DNA from: Seison nebaliae | Taxonomy: Eukaryota; Rotifera; Pararotatoria; Seisonacea; Seisonidae | NCBI GenBank assembly: GCA_023231475.1 | Contig: JALJEE010001687.1 | Location: forward strand, 1-20,536 | DNA: 20,536 nucleotides | Direction: 5' to 3' | Shown here: positions 1 to 8,941 of the stretch, in pieces | Numbering within the stretch: the stretch's first letter is position 1 | Layout of the letters: each line of letters begins with the position of its first letter | Translations under genes and position numbers: made by a program | The notes under the pieces: generated by a model | The model's database searches: none | The model's input: only the letters and a program-made list of their open reading frames with translations | What the model was told of the DNA's origin: nothing

Positions 1-99
1 ACCGTATTTTTAATGAGCATAATCCTTTTGAATGATCCAAAATTTTGGAGCAATTTAAATGTGAAATAAGAAAATATCTACATGTATTTCCCATACGGA

Positions 100-157
100 G
101 TCTACCAAATGGTCGGTCTACCAAATCTCCGTCTACCAAATGGTTCGTCTACCAAAT
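100..157. repeat. Short tandem repeat, four copies of an 11-bp core
   Basis: The core GTCTACCAAAT occurs four times, at 100-110, 116-126, 131-141 and 147-157, giving a period of 15-16 bp with variable spacer bases. It directly abuts the downstream end of the minus-strand reverse transcriptase remnant. Many non-LTR retrotransposons end in short tandem repeats, so this may be that element's 3' tail; that link is inference. The core copies are identical. Confidence 0.8.
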
Positions 158-160
158 CAC

Positions 161-573
161 TTAGACTCCTGGCTCATGGCTCATTCTTCTCACTACTACA
201 TCATAAACCGTTTTCAGGTTTTTTGATGAGGTTGCGAGGATGACTATATCATCAGCATATCCAAGAACTGCGGGATAATTATAATTTTCCAATGAAAAAG
301 AGAATCGGTTATTACAAGGAATTATTACATCGTCAAGTATTTTCCCAAATATCCAAGGGGCGAGGATGGAACCTTGACGTACACCTTTATTGAGTACATA
401 TTCGTTTCCAATTTGCCCATTTGTTTTTATTCTACCGGTGGAATCTTACCGTGGAATTTCTCAATACCGATATCAACATTTACGGAATAGATTCATAGAT
501 TACGGCTTTAGATGCATCTAGGAAACACATGAAGACACCACTTCTTAAAATTTGAGAACGATCGATTATTTAT
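161..573 (-). pseudogene. Decayed non-LTR retrotransposon reverse transcriptase fragment
   Basis: Two blocks of a LINE-type reverse transcriptase can be read on the minus strand. At about 504-524 is FLDASKA, the first catalytic-Asp block. From about 445 down to 161 runs an open stretch with GVRQGSILAP and then GYADDIVIL (236-262), the A/Y-x-D-D catalytic block. Between the blocks lie in-frame stops, and the roughly 80 residues normally separating them are reduced to about 30, so there is an internal deletion. The endonuclease and the C-terminal region are missing. It is a dead copy. The family (R2/R4, CR1 or Jockey type) cannot be fixed from this piece. Confidence 0.82.
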
Positions 574-584
574 TTCCGTGATAA

Positions 585-819
585 TAACAAAAAAGATATT
601 AATTTCGTTCACTAACTAGAATTTCTTATATATTGTCCCCCTTAATATTTCCAAATATACAAGTGAATTATTATAAAACTGAATGACACTGATGACTCTG
701 TTCAAAGTATCTATTGTTCTCAGCACAATGTGCTGTTCTTTGTATTCTTCTTCTATGATTATTAATTTTCCTCGAGTGATCTTATGTTAATGAAAATTAA
801 TTTGTATATTCCTCACAAT
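585..819. repeat. 235-bp direct repeat, copy 1
   Basis: This stretch matches 3988-4222 without gaps and with only two differences (position 662, and one base near 759), about 99% identity, at a distance of 3403 bp in the same orientation. Ends do not show TG/CA termini, so it is not an obvious LTR. On the minus strand both copies keep the same reading frame of about 60 codons, including the block EEEYKEQHIVLRTIDTLNRV, ending in the same TAG. That frame is preceded by a TAACATAAG that could be a 3' splice site. A duplicated terminal exon of an unknown gene is one reading. Confidence 0.9.
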
Positions 820-1229
820 AATAACGATATTATATTATCTTATCTTATTTAAAAACTTTATCTACAGATCCAGTTGGCATAATTTATCAACTTTTCATTT
901 ATCCATTACCCTACAGAGATCAAGGTCTATTGTAAAAAAATAAAAATAAATCTTAGACGTTCTTAAATATCGGTAAAATCAGAATAAGAAAAAACATTTT
1001 ATGTGAAGGATCCTAACTAGCAATGATTTTTACAAATTATATAAAGAAACTCAAAAATTATATTAAATTTTTTATTGAATTTTGCGAAGAAAAAGATAAA
1101 AGTATTAAATTGATGAAATTCTTTTTATTTAGATCCATTTTTAATTAACTTCTTGAAAATCACAATGATCATAAATATTCAAACTCGACAGTATAAATTG
1201 TTGTGGAATAAATGTCAATTTCATTGTAT
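820..1229. other. AT-rich intergenic stretch
   Basis: No homology or reading frame that I can support. It holds a minus-strand AATAAA (1124-1129), which could serve the small membrane-protein gene at 1230-1469. Confidence 0.5.
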
Positions 1230-1469
1230 CTATCGACTTCTGCGACGTTTATGACGAGGGATTTGTATTTTTCGAAAGAACCGCATTAAAAATTTTGGAG
1301 CACAAATTGCCAATCCGACAATCAGACAAATTAGTAATATCACAACGAAGATCGCAAATATGACGGCCATATATGATTGTTCCGGTGTGTATGTGTCATT
1401 TAGGAGATCCGCGGAATCGTTCTCATCGTATTGCATGTGATGTGATAGTGGTCGATCAAAAATATCCAT
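1230..1469 (-). CDS. Small single-pass membrane protein, unknown family
   Basis: A 79-codon frame with a true ATG and no need for an intron. The predicted protein has an acidic, polar N-terminal part (residues 1-33), one strong hydrophobic segment (about 34-58, rich in Ile, Val, Leu) and a very basic tail ending in RHKRRRSR. By the positive-inside rule the tail would be cytosolic and the N-terminus outside, without a cleaved signal peptide. Asn-Asp-Thr at about 24-26 is a possible glycosylation site (N-x-T). A minus-strand AATAAA lies about 100 bp past the stop. I do not recognise a family. The clean charge/hydrophobic architecture makes a real gene likelier than chance, but unseen upstream exons are possible. 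Confidence 0.5.
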   Translation of the reverse strand: MDIFDRPLSHHMQYDENDSADLLNDTYTPEQSYMAVIFAIFVVILLICLIVGLAICAPKFLMRFFRKIQIPRHKRRRSR

Positions 1470-2458
1470 TTTTTTGTGAAAAATAATTTATTCTTTTAAC
1501 AAATTTTGGTGACATCCATATAAAATTGATGACAATTTCCGGTATAATTCTGACGAACCTCTCTAATAATTGAAGAGAATTACGTTCCTGATAATTTCCC
1601 AATTGGTTAAATGGAAAGATGTCGCATCTCTACGTTTCTCTGACGTAAATAAATATTTTATTAAAAGCAATCGTCGCGAGGCAATCGGAATGTATAAATT
1701 TTTATGTCCCAACAATCACAATTATCTTACATCATTTATTTCACAATTTCTCCGGGCATTCTACGTATATGTAATGCTTGTGCATAATATTAGAAAATAA
1801 TTCTTCTAAATTCTCTCTTTTTCCCACTTAGAATGAGTTTATTTTAAGAATAATTTCTTTCCTTTACATTCCTAACAGACATGGTGAATTAAATGTGTGT
1901 TCTTTTATATTATCTCTATTTCCTAATGATTTCCTCATGCGAAAGTAATGCACATCAAATAAATTCTATATGGCACTCCAATACCATGCATTTCCATTTA
2001 GCTGATGACATCCTCTTGAATATATTCTATATTTAAGATGAAACTTTCATCTATCGAAATCTTTCTCTTTTTCAATTGAGCTAATTAAAAATGAAAAAAA
2101 ATCAGAAAATAATGAAAATATTTTAATTAATTAATTAATTTTATTTATTATGTTATTAACATATGAGCAGGATTTTAAAAAAAATGATAGATCTTTTAGA
2201 TGAAATTTGTTACCTGAGATGTTGAATTTAAATATTTTATTAGAAATTAATTTATTATAATCCAAATAGATTAATCATTAATGAATCGAACATTTAATAG
2301 ATAAACTAAATGGAAAAGGATCTAATTAAATGGAAAAAGATATAAATTAATTTCGAATTTAATCTTAAAATTTTTTTTCTAAAATTATGACATTCAGTTA
2401 GTTAACTCTTATTTCGACTATCACACCAATGATCCCTTTTTCCAATTGAAAAGGTTAT
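1470..2458. other. Intergenic stretch without a supported gene
   Basis: A 76-codon plus-strand frame at 1570-1800 begins with TTG, lacks homology and is not supported. The rest is AT-rich, including a run of TTAA units at about 2123-2140. It separates the minus-strand membrane-protein gene from the plus-strand gene at 2459. Confidence 0.45.
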
Positions 2459-2860
2459 ATGATAAATTTAATTTCAACCATTATAAGCGATCATTTAATC
2501 ACACTCACCATGAGCTATATTACCATGTTATCCTTAACATCTATCATTTGGAAACGAGATATAGTTATTGAATATTTGAAAATGTTGAACGAAAAACTGT
2601 TCAAAGGTAACACTAGTGGTCAATCATCTCAAGGATCGAATTCATCCGTGAAAATGATAACTGAGGAGGACATAGAAAATATAGACAAAATGATTAAGCC
2701 GGTCACAGATCAAAGTTCAAGTCTGAAAACGCGACAACTCGCTAGTAGAAGAGAAATCGATGTCATTTTGGTAGATGAATACGCCAGCTCAACACAAACA
2801 ACGACTGAAGCACCGAAAGAAAAGATAACGGGAATACATCCAACCGATATGGAAACCTAA
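2459..2860 (+). CDS. Hypothetical 133-residue protein with hydrophobic N-terminus
   Basis: An ATG-started frame of 133 codons. Residues 2-30 are hydrophobic (signal anchor or uncleaved membrane segment). The rest is polar and Ser/Thr-rich, with NTSGQSSQGSNSS around residues 50-62, two acidic/basic helical patches and a Thr-rich stretch near residues 112-117. N-T-S and N-S-S offer possible N-glycosylation if this part is luminal. An AATAAA at 2888-2893 lies 28 bp after the stop, which supports a real transcript end. The next gene on the same strand starts about 100 bp further on. I do not recognise the family; it could also be the last exon of a longer gene. Confidence 0.45.
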   Translation: MINLISTIISDHLITLTMSYITMLSLTSIIWKRDIVIEYLKMLNEKLFKGNTSGQSSQGSNSSVKMITEEDIENIDKMIKPVTDQSSSLKTRQLASRREIDVILVDEYASSTQTTTEAPKEKITGIHPTDMET

Positions 2861-2963
2861 ATTATCGAAACTAAGCGAATTTCTTAAAATAAAACGACGT
2901 CTTGGAATTTTCCATATAAGAAATTTTTATTCCTTCAGATACTAAATTTTAAATTTGAGACAA

Positions 2964-4022
2964 ATGTCCAAATTATTCTCGTTGATACATTTTTTCTTCT
3001 TTTTCCGATACTTATTAACAGTTTCTTGTGACGTATCGAAATATTTAATTCAAGTTGATAAATCGTTCTCAAAACTATTGAATCATTATGTTCATGCACC
3101 TGAATCATTGAATTTTGATGGACTGATGGGAATGAAAATGGCGAATGATGTTTTGAAGTTGTATATCAATGAATTAAATAATTTAAAAGAAATAAAATAT
3201 GAGAAGAGAATTATAATAGAAAATATTATGGATAATTTAAGATTTGATATTAAACGATTATCGTACATTATGGAAGTTGGAATTGGAGAATTGAAGAATG
3301 AAAAATATTTCAATTCTTTAAAATTTTTGCTGAAGAAAAATTTTAATCTTAAGGTAGTTAGAAATTTAAAGTCAAATACACAAAATTGTTCTGAATTGTC
3401 TAACAAGTCGTGGAAATATAACGAAATTTTTGGAGATAGTTGTTTCAACGATTTAAACGGAAAGTTAGTTGATTAAAATTTATAATTTTACTGATAACTT
3501 GAAGTTGTGATATGTTGGAGAATTGCGTTGATTTCATGAAGCGTGCATCTTATCGTTCGAATTATGCACTAACTCATTCATTCTTCTATTTCTTATTGTT
3601 CAATCAATCTTCTTGTGTCTCAAATTGGAGAAGAAGAATTCCTGATATCCATCTGATTATTTTTAAGATTGTTGACGAACTAAAATGTTTGGAGAAGAAT
3701 GGTGAAATGAACAAGAATTTAATTTTGGAAGAATGTTATAATTCGATTTTTAATAAAATGTATAAATATATTTCCTTTTGAAGTGTTAATTTGTGGTTTA
3801 GTCGGGTTAGAGGAAGAATTTACAATCAATCGATTACGCAATATTTTGAAATGGCAGAATGACAACGGATGTTTCATATCTAAAAATAATCGAATCAAGC
3901 GCTTCTCTCTAATTGATAAACAACATAATTGTGAATCTCATCTCAGTGGTTTGGCAACGGCATGTTTGGCTCTATTTAAAACTATATTAACAAAAAAGAT
4001 ATTAATTTCGTTCACTAACTAG
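2964..4022 (+). CDS. C16orf89: C16orf89 (UPF0764) family secreted protein, three exons
   Basis: Exons 2964-3463, 3505-3734 and 3784-4022 join in frame to 322 residues, with introns of 41 nt (GTTAGT...GAAG) and 49 nt (GTTATA...GAAG). Residues 1-22 look like a signal peptide (hydrophobic, rich in Phe and Leu). Segments matching the vertebrate family as I recall it: LNFDGLMG near the N-terminus (family NLDGVVG), NCDMLENC followed by LTHSFFYFLLF, then ICGLVGLEEEF with LKWQNDNGCF, and finally CESHLSGLATACLALF. Paired Cys residues fit an extracellular protein. Its molecular role is not known. The homologous part ends at about the point where the 235-bp repeat begins (3988), and the repeat supplies the last 11 residues and the stop. 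Human protein is roughly 360-400 residues. Confidence 0.8.
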
Positions 4023-4222
4023 AATTTCTTATATATTGTCCCCCTTAATATTTCCAAATATACAGGTGAATTATTATAAAACTGAATGACACTGATGACT
4101 CTGTTCAAAGTATCTATTGTTCTCAGCACAATGTGCTGTTCTTTGTATTCTTCTTCTATGAATATTAATTTTCCTCGAGTGATCTTATGTTAATGAAAAT
4201 TAATTTGTATATTCCTCACAAT
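3988..4222. repeat. 235-bp direct repeat, copy 2
   Basis: Ungapped match to 585-819 with two differences. Both differences change an amino acid in the conserved minus-strand frame (Phe for Ile, Pro for Leu). The plus-strand stop TAG of the C16orf89-type gene (4020-4022) and the minus-strand TAG of the antisense frame (4019-4021) share the palindrome CTAG. So either two genes converge here with overlapping stop codons, or the repeat inserted into the end of the gene. Confidence 0.9.
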
Positions 4223-5106
4223 TTGGATTTAGAATATTGAAAGCAGAAATTTTATTCCTCTGTTAAACTAATTCGAATTATTATTAGAAATATCAATTTA
4301 TTGATTCAAAATAATAAATTGTCATTTGATATGAGAAAAAAGATTAAATATATAAAAAATGGGATAAACTTATTCTTATCAATTTTATCATTTCGTTTAT
4401 TTAGTTTCGACTTGTAAATTAATTTGTCTAGAAATTTCCCATTGCTCGACATGTTGAATATTGGGTCGTCAAAAAATGTGTAAGAAGTGTAAGAAAGGAA
4501 GTACGTAACGAATATTATACAGATATAAGTAGTTCGATCATCGGACTTCAATGATGATTGGAACTGACAAGGAATCTATTTGTGACACATATCTTCCTGT
4601 CAATGTTACCAAATTATTCGTGTACAACCTTCGAGAAATATTAATTGGAAAGTGATTCGGTGAAACCATATCCTCATGTACATAGAAGAATGAAGAGAAA
4701 CTCTCTTGTTATAAGTAAATCAAAAAGAATTTATTGGAAGAACTAAATATATATTTGAGATAGTTGGTTGAAGGAAATGTGATCAAATTAGAAACAATAA
4801 ATTTGTTCAATATTAGACGACTTGTTTTCGAAATGGAGATAACAATTCATTTATAAGAATCGCTTCAATTTTCATCTTCTCTCGGATGATTAAGAAGAAA
4901 AATATGTAAATTATTCAGAAGTTCATTCTTATTATTCTGTTGATAGAAACAAAATTTTTTCCATTAGATAAACTTTTTTCTCCGTCATGTTGTATATTCT
5001 TCTCCAACAATGTAAACAACATTGTTGTTAATACATACAATTGATACCTATGTAATTTAGTGAAGAAAATTAAATATTTAAACTTTGGAAATTTTTAGAA
5101 AGAAAG
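4223..5106. other. Intergenic stretch with a possible minus-strand exon
   Basis: Between about 4306 and 4551 the minus strand is open for 81 codons. It lacks an upstream ATG, has a hydrophobic start and a lysine-rich middle, and has no family I recognise; it might be an exon of the gene whose last exon would be the antisense frame in the 235-bp repeat, but I could not build a splice model. A hairpin (9-bp stem CAACAATGT, 5-nt loop) sits at 5005-5027, 80 bp before the alkaline phosphatase start. Nothing else is supported. Confidence 0.35.
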
Positions 5107-7117
5107 ATGGAAACTCTTCAAATTTTCATCATCTTCTTATCTTTTTTCTTAATAAAATCTGATGAGTATCATCCAAATGAAGATGATGACGACGTCCAAT
5201 ATCGATATCGGCGCAGCTCTAATGATGGTTTAAATTTTTTTTAAATATCTAATATCTAAAAATATTCCAAAAATTAGACGTTGCGGAATTATCAAAGGAT
5301 TTGTGGTATGGGAAAGCGAAAGATTATATAGATGATTATTATCAAACACACTTATGGCAAAATTATCAAGTTGGAAAGAATGTTATATTATTTTTAGGAG
5401 ATGGTATGGGAATGCCATCGATAACAGCCGGTAGAATATATAAAGCACAAAAAGAAGCTTTACGAGATGGTAGAGAGGTCAATGGTGAAGAGTCGGAATT
5501 AAATATGGAAAAATTGAGGAATTCCGGATTCTCTAAAGTTTATAATGTGAATCGACAAACACCAGATTCTGCTGGAACTGGAACGGCTTATCTTTGTGGA
5601 GCGAAGACAAATTATTATTATATTGGTGTTGATGCAGGATTGGAAAGAGGCGATTGTCAAGCTATTAATGAACACAGTTTATCATCAGTCATTGATTGGT
5701 ACATGAAAAGTGGAAAAGCTACGGGAGTGGTAACTACAACTCGTGTGACTCATGCAACACCAGCGGCATCTTATGCTCATACGTTCCAACGGAATCATGA
5801 AGTTTTAACGGAAACTGATGTCTATTATGGAATGAGTCAAAAGATGAAAAATAATGGATGTCGCGATATTGCTGAACAATTGATAACAGATAATCATAAT
5901 ATTACAGTTCATATTAATTTTTAAAAATTAATTTCACATCTTCTCACACAGATAGTTTTAGGTGGTGGATATACTAATTTTATTCCTCCAAATAAACGAG
6001 CTCCTGGATATAAGGATTCGGATGGTGATGGTTTGAGAAGTGACGATCGAGATTTATTAGAAGAATATGAAGCACATCCAAAACATCGAGTGATTTCCAG
6101 TAGGAAAGAATTGATGGATTGGGAAAAATTGAAGAAATCTGATAATATTTTGGGTTGGCATAAATTTTATCTGATGAATTAAATTCAACCAAAATTTCAG
6201 GTCTATTTAGTGCAACACATTTGGAATATGAATTAACTAAAGAAGTTCATAGAGGGAAGAAAACTCATAAAAATGCGGCACGTGCCAACAAGTACGAACC
6301 GACATTCTCTCAAATGGTAGAAACAGCAATAAAATATCTGGAATACCGTTCGAAAGGTGAAGGCTATTTCTTATTAGCTGAAGGAGGTCGAATTGATCAA
6401 GCACATCATGATACTCAAGCAGCAAAAGCTTTAGCTGAATTGGCCGAGTTCGATAACGGAATAAAAGTGGCAAAAGATAAATACTCACCACATTCTGATA
6501 CAACCATCATAGTGACCGCAGATCATTCTCATGTTTTCACTTTTGGAGTTTATTCAGATCGAGGATCAGATGTCACTGGACTTGTAAGACAATATGGCGT
6601 AACAAAAAAAGATGACAGAGGTAACCAATTTACAATTCAATCTTATGGAAATGGTCCTAACCGAATAAATGGATATCGTTCCAATCTGACAGACGAAATG
6701 GTAACTGATTCCGAATATAAATATGAATCAACAGTCTACTCAGAATTTGAGACACATGGTGGGGAAGATGTGGCCATCTATTCACAAGGTCCAATGAGTT
6801 CGATGTTAGTTGGAACGCACGAACAACATTTTATTGCTCATGTCATTGGATATGCAACTTGTTCAGGTAATGTTTAATATTTTCCCTTGTTTAAATTTCT
6901 TCCTTTTAAAGGACCATACGACACTCATATATGTCGAAGGAGAATTCCTTTAAGTAAAACTTCAAAAGTTGACGATATGGGTCCAACACCTTTATGGATG
7001 ATGGAAAATATGTCTAAAAGAAATCCTCATTGCTCAATCAAATGTTTTGCCATCAATATTAAACATTCTTCATTCTTGATTATTCTATCAATATTTGTTA
7101 CCATATTAATAAAATAA
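5107..7117 (+). CDS. Alkaline phosphatase, GPI-anchored type, five exons
   Basis: Exons 5107-5227, 5278-5906, 5952-6153, 6201-6866 and 6912-7117 join to 607 codons; the introns are 45-50 nt. The enzyme hydrolyses phosphate monoesters at the outer cell surface. Residues 1-20 form a signal peptide, followed by an acidic stretch (EDDDD). Metal and catalytic residues of the family are in place: GDGMG with D82; DSAGTGTAYLCG with the nucleophile S138; H199 and T201 in THATPAAS; E378, D383 and H387 in EGGRIDQAHH; D425-H426 in TADHSHVFTFG; H503 in THGGEDV. Residues about 585-607 (hydrophobic, after CSIKCFAINIKHSS) look like a GPI-attachment signal. It is longer than the roughly 530-residue animal enzymes, mainly through inserts. 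Two AATAAA overlap the stop codon. It appears active. Confidence 0.95.
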
Positions 7118-7281
7118 ATTCTTTATCTAACAGACAGAACAAATATCGATCAGAAATATTAATCAGATTTTAACTTTTTCGGACAGAATAATTTTCTATT
7201 CGAGAAAGAAGATCATCTTTGCGAACCAACACATACATAATTTTTTTTAACCGGAAAACTTACAAAATAAAATTAGCTTAA
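7112..7281 (+). repeat. Diverged direct repeat, copy 1
   Basis: The sequence just past the alkaline phosphatase stop resembles 10891-11048 in the same order: AAATAAAT-CTTTATCT, then ATCAGATTT, then GATCATCTTTGCGAACCAA against GATCTTTGCAAACCAA, then AAAATTTAGCT-like ends. Identity is moderate with small indels. The shared origin is likely but the element is not identifiable. Confidence 0.5.
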
Positions 7282-7329
7282 AAATCAGCAGATAAATAAG
7301 GGCTTTAACCTGATCCACATGTGTTAATA

Positions 7330-8112
7330 GGGAAATAGGAGTGAAATTCACTCAGTGAATGAGGAAACCATGAAATTAGTGGTAGTAGAACGGGCGACTT
7401 CTAAGGAAGAACGGTTCGTTAGCGAATAATAATTACAGAAAAAGCTGACAAAAATTGAGAGTGGACAGGAATCACATCGATTAAATGAGGGGAACGGAAA
7501 ATCAGAAGAAGAAATGGATTCCAGAACTCTTTCGTATCTGATAGACAGAAGAAGTTGCAAGAACAAGCAATTAACAGATAGAAAGCATGAATGGAATATC
7601 TCTCGCCCATGCGGATGATCTTGTACTGGTTGTAAACAGTGCCAAGCAGTAAAAACTTTAACTCCCAATATGTAATACAATAGAATGTAATCCTTCGAAA
7701 TCAAAGACTTTTTCAGTAACTTATGCTGAATTTCGGAATATTAGCGGGAGGAATACTTTATTCCTCGGATGTGAAATTGATAGTAAATAAAAAGTCATCC
7801 ATGAGTGTAGATAAAATATGTGTGAAGTTCATTAGATTCACTCGTTCCATCATAAATGTAAATACATATCGCTGGATGTCCGTTTAAAGTTTTTTCAAAC
7901 ATTCTGTTTTATGGTTTTCATGCATCTCTTGCTTTTATGATAAGATCAATGTGATCGTTAGTTAGAACACTTACAATCGGTTTGTAAGAACTTTACTTGG
8001 ATGTAGGCGTCCGTTCAATAGAGCCTTCATGTTCAGTATTGTGAAATTGCCACCTTTTTCCCTCTTGCTATTCAGGAGGTATTTTTCTCTCGTCAACAAT
8101 ATCAGTAATTAG
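7330..8112 (+). pseudogene. Decayed non-LTR retrotransposon reverse transcriptase
   Basis: Three collinear plus-strand blocks in different frames mark a dead element. At 7608-7628 is HADDLVL followed by VVNSAK, the A-D-D catalytic block, then a stop. At 7761-7781 is FLGCEID, the block that follows the catalytic one in LINE reverse transcriptases. At 7966-8112 there is a 48-codon open stretch with RTLLGCRRPFNRAF, typical of the C-terminal region of these proteins, closed by TAG. Frameshifts and stops separate the blocks. Upstream fingers, endonuclease and the 3' end are not recognisable. It lies on the opposite strand to the fragment at 161-573. Confidence 0.78.
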
Positions 8113-8941
8113 AATTTCCTATTTCCATCGTTCGAACAGTGCGATGAATTCAATACACCTGTTAAATTCTTTTGGAACTATTATGATATGGATTACCCAT
8201 CATCTATTTCCTCGATGAATCGTGTACTTGAAAATTTCAACATCATTGATTTTGTACCCCCTCATCTTGTTACTACTCGTGGTCGTGAGCTTGTATCCAC
8301 AAACAATTTCTTTAACATTTCTAAATTTCTATATTCTTTGTCCCGAGAGGGTTTTGAATAATAAAAAAAAAAAACAAATTATCAGAATGACCTCTATAGA
8401 TGACTTAATTGATTAGTCTAATTAGTCTAATGATTAGTTTTCTCCAAATCTAATAAATAAAATAAATTATCAAGCAACGAAAATTTAATTTCTTATCTTT
8501 TTCCTGTATTTGAAACTTCAGCTTTTTTATAGATATAGTTCAATTTGAAACAATATAGTTTGAATAGTCAAACTCAATTTTTATAATTACTATTTCTATC
8601 GTATTTCATCGATAAATTTTGTCCTAATGTTTTCTTATCATTGATGAAAATACAATTGGGTATTGTATCACACAGTCCATTGCCAAACCAATATATGCCT
8701 GTCCTTTCTGATTTTCAGGAAGACTATGTTTTCCGGGATATCAGTCGAAGTAGTCCCGTTTCGATCATTAGTTTTGAGTATTAGTTCAATTCTTACACTT
8801 TTTTTCGATTACTACTTACTGTTATTTTGTAAGATATTATGCAAGAGTATTATAATTAGTTAAATTATAAATATTTAAATAAAGCTTAAATTAATTTTTC
8901 AATTAGTTTTATTAGAATATTTTATATAAATTGTATTTGTA
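8113..8941. other. AT-rich intergenic stretch
   Basis: Two short plus-strand frames (8222-8416 and 8663-8863) have no recognisable content. I find no gag-like Cys-His knuckle frame and no LTR-like sequence ahead of the pol-like frame that begins at 8942. Confidence 0.5.

Noticed and set aside
1570-1800. 76-codon plus-strand frame
   Set aside because: Starts with TTG, has no recognisable content and no supporting signals.
3735-3783. Apparent frameshift in the C16orf89-type gene near the TTTT run at 3776-3779
   Set aside because: A 49-nt intron (GTTATA...GAAG) restores the frame and the family similarity, so there is no need to call a pseudogene.
585-4222. The 235-bp direct repeats as LTRs of a 3.6-kb retroelement
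   Set aside because: The interior encodes unrelated genes on both strands with no gag or pol content, and the repeat ends lack TG/CA termini.
7348-7704. 118-codon minus-strand frame
   Set aside because: Antisense shadow of the plus-strand reverse transcriptase remnant, which has clear protein motifs.
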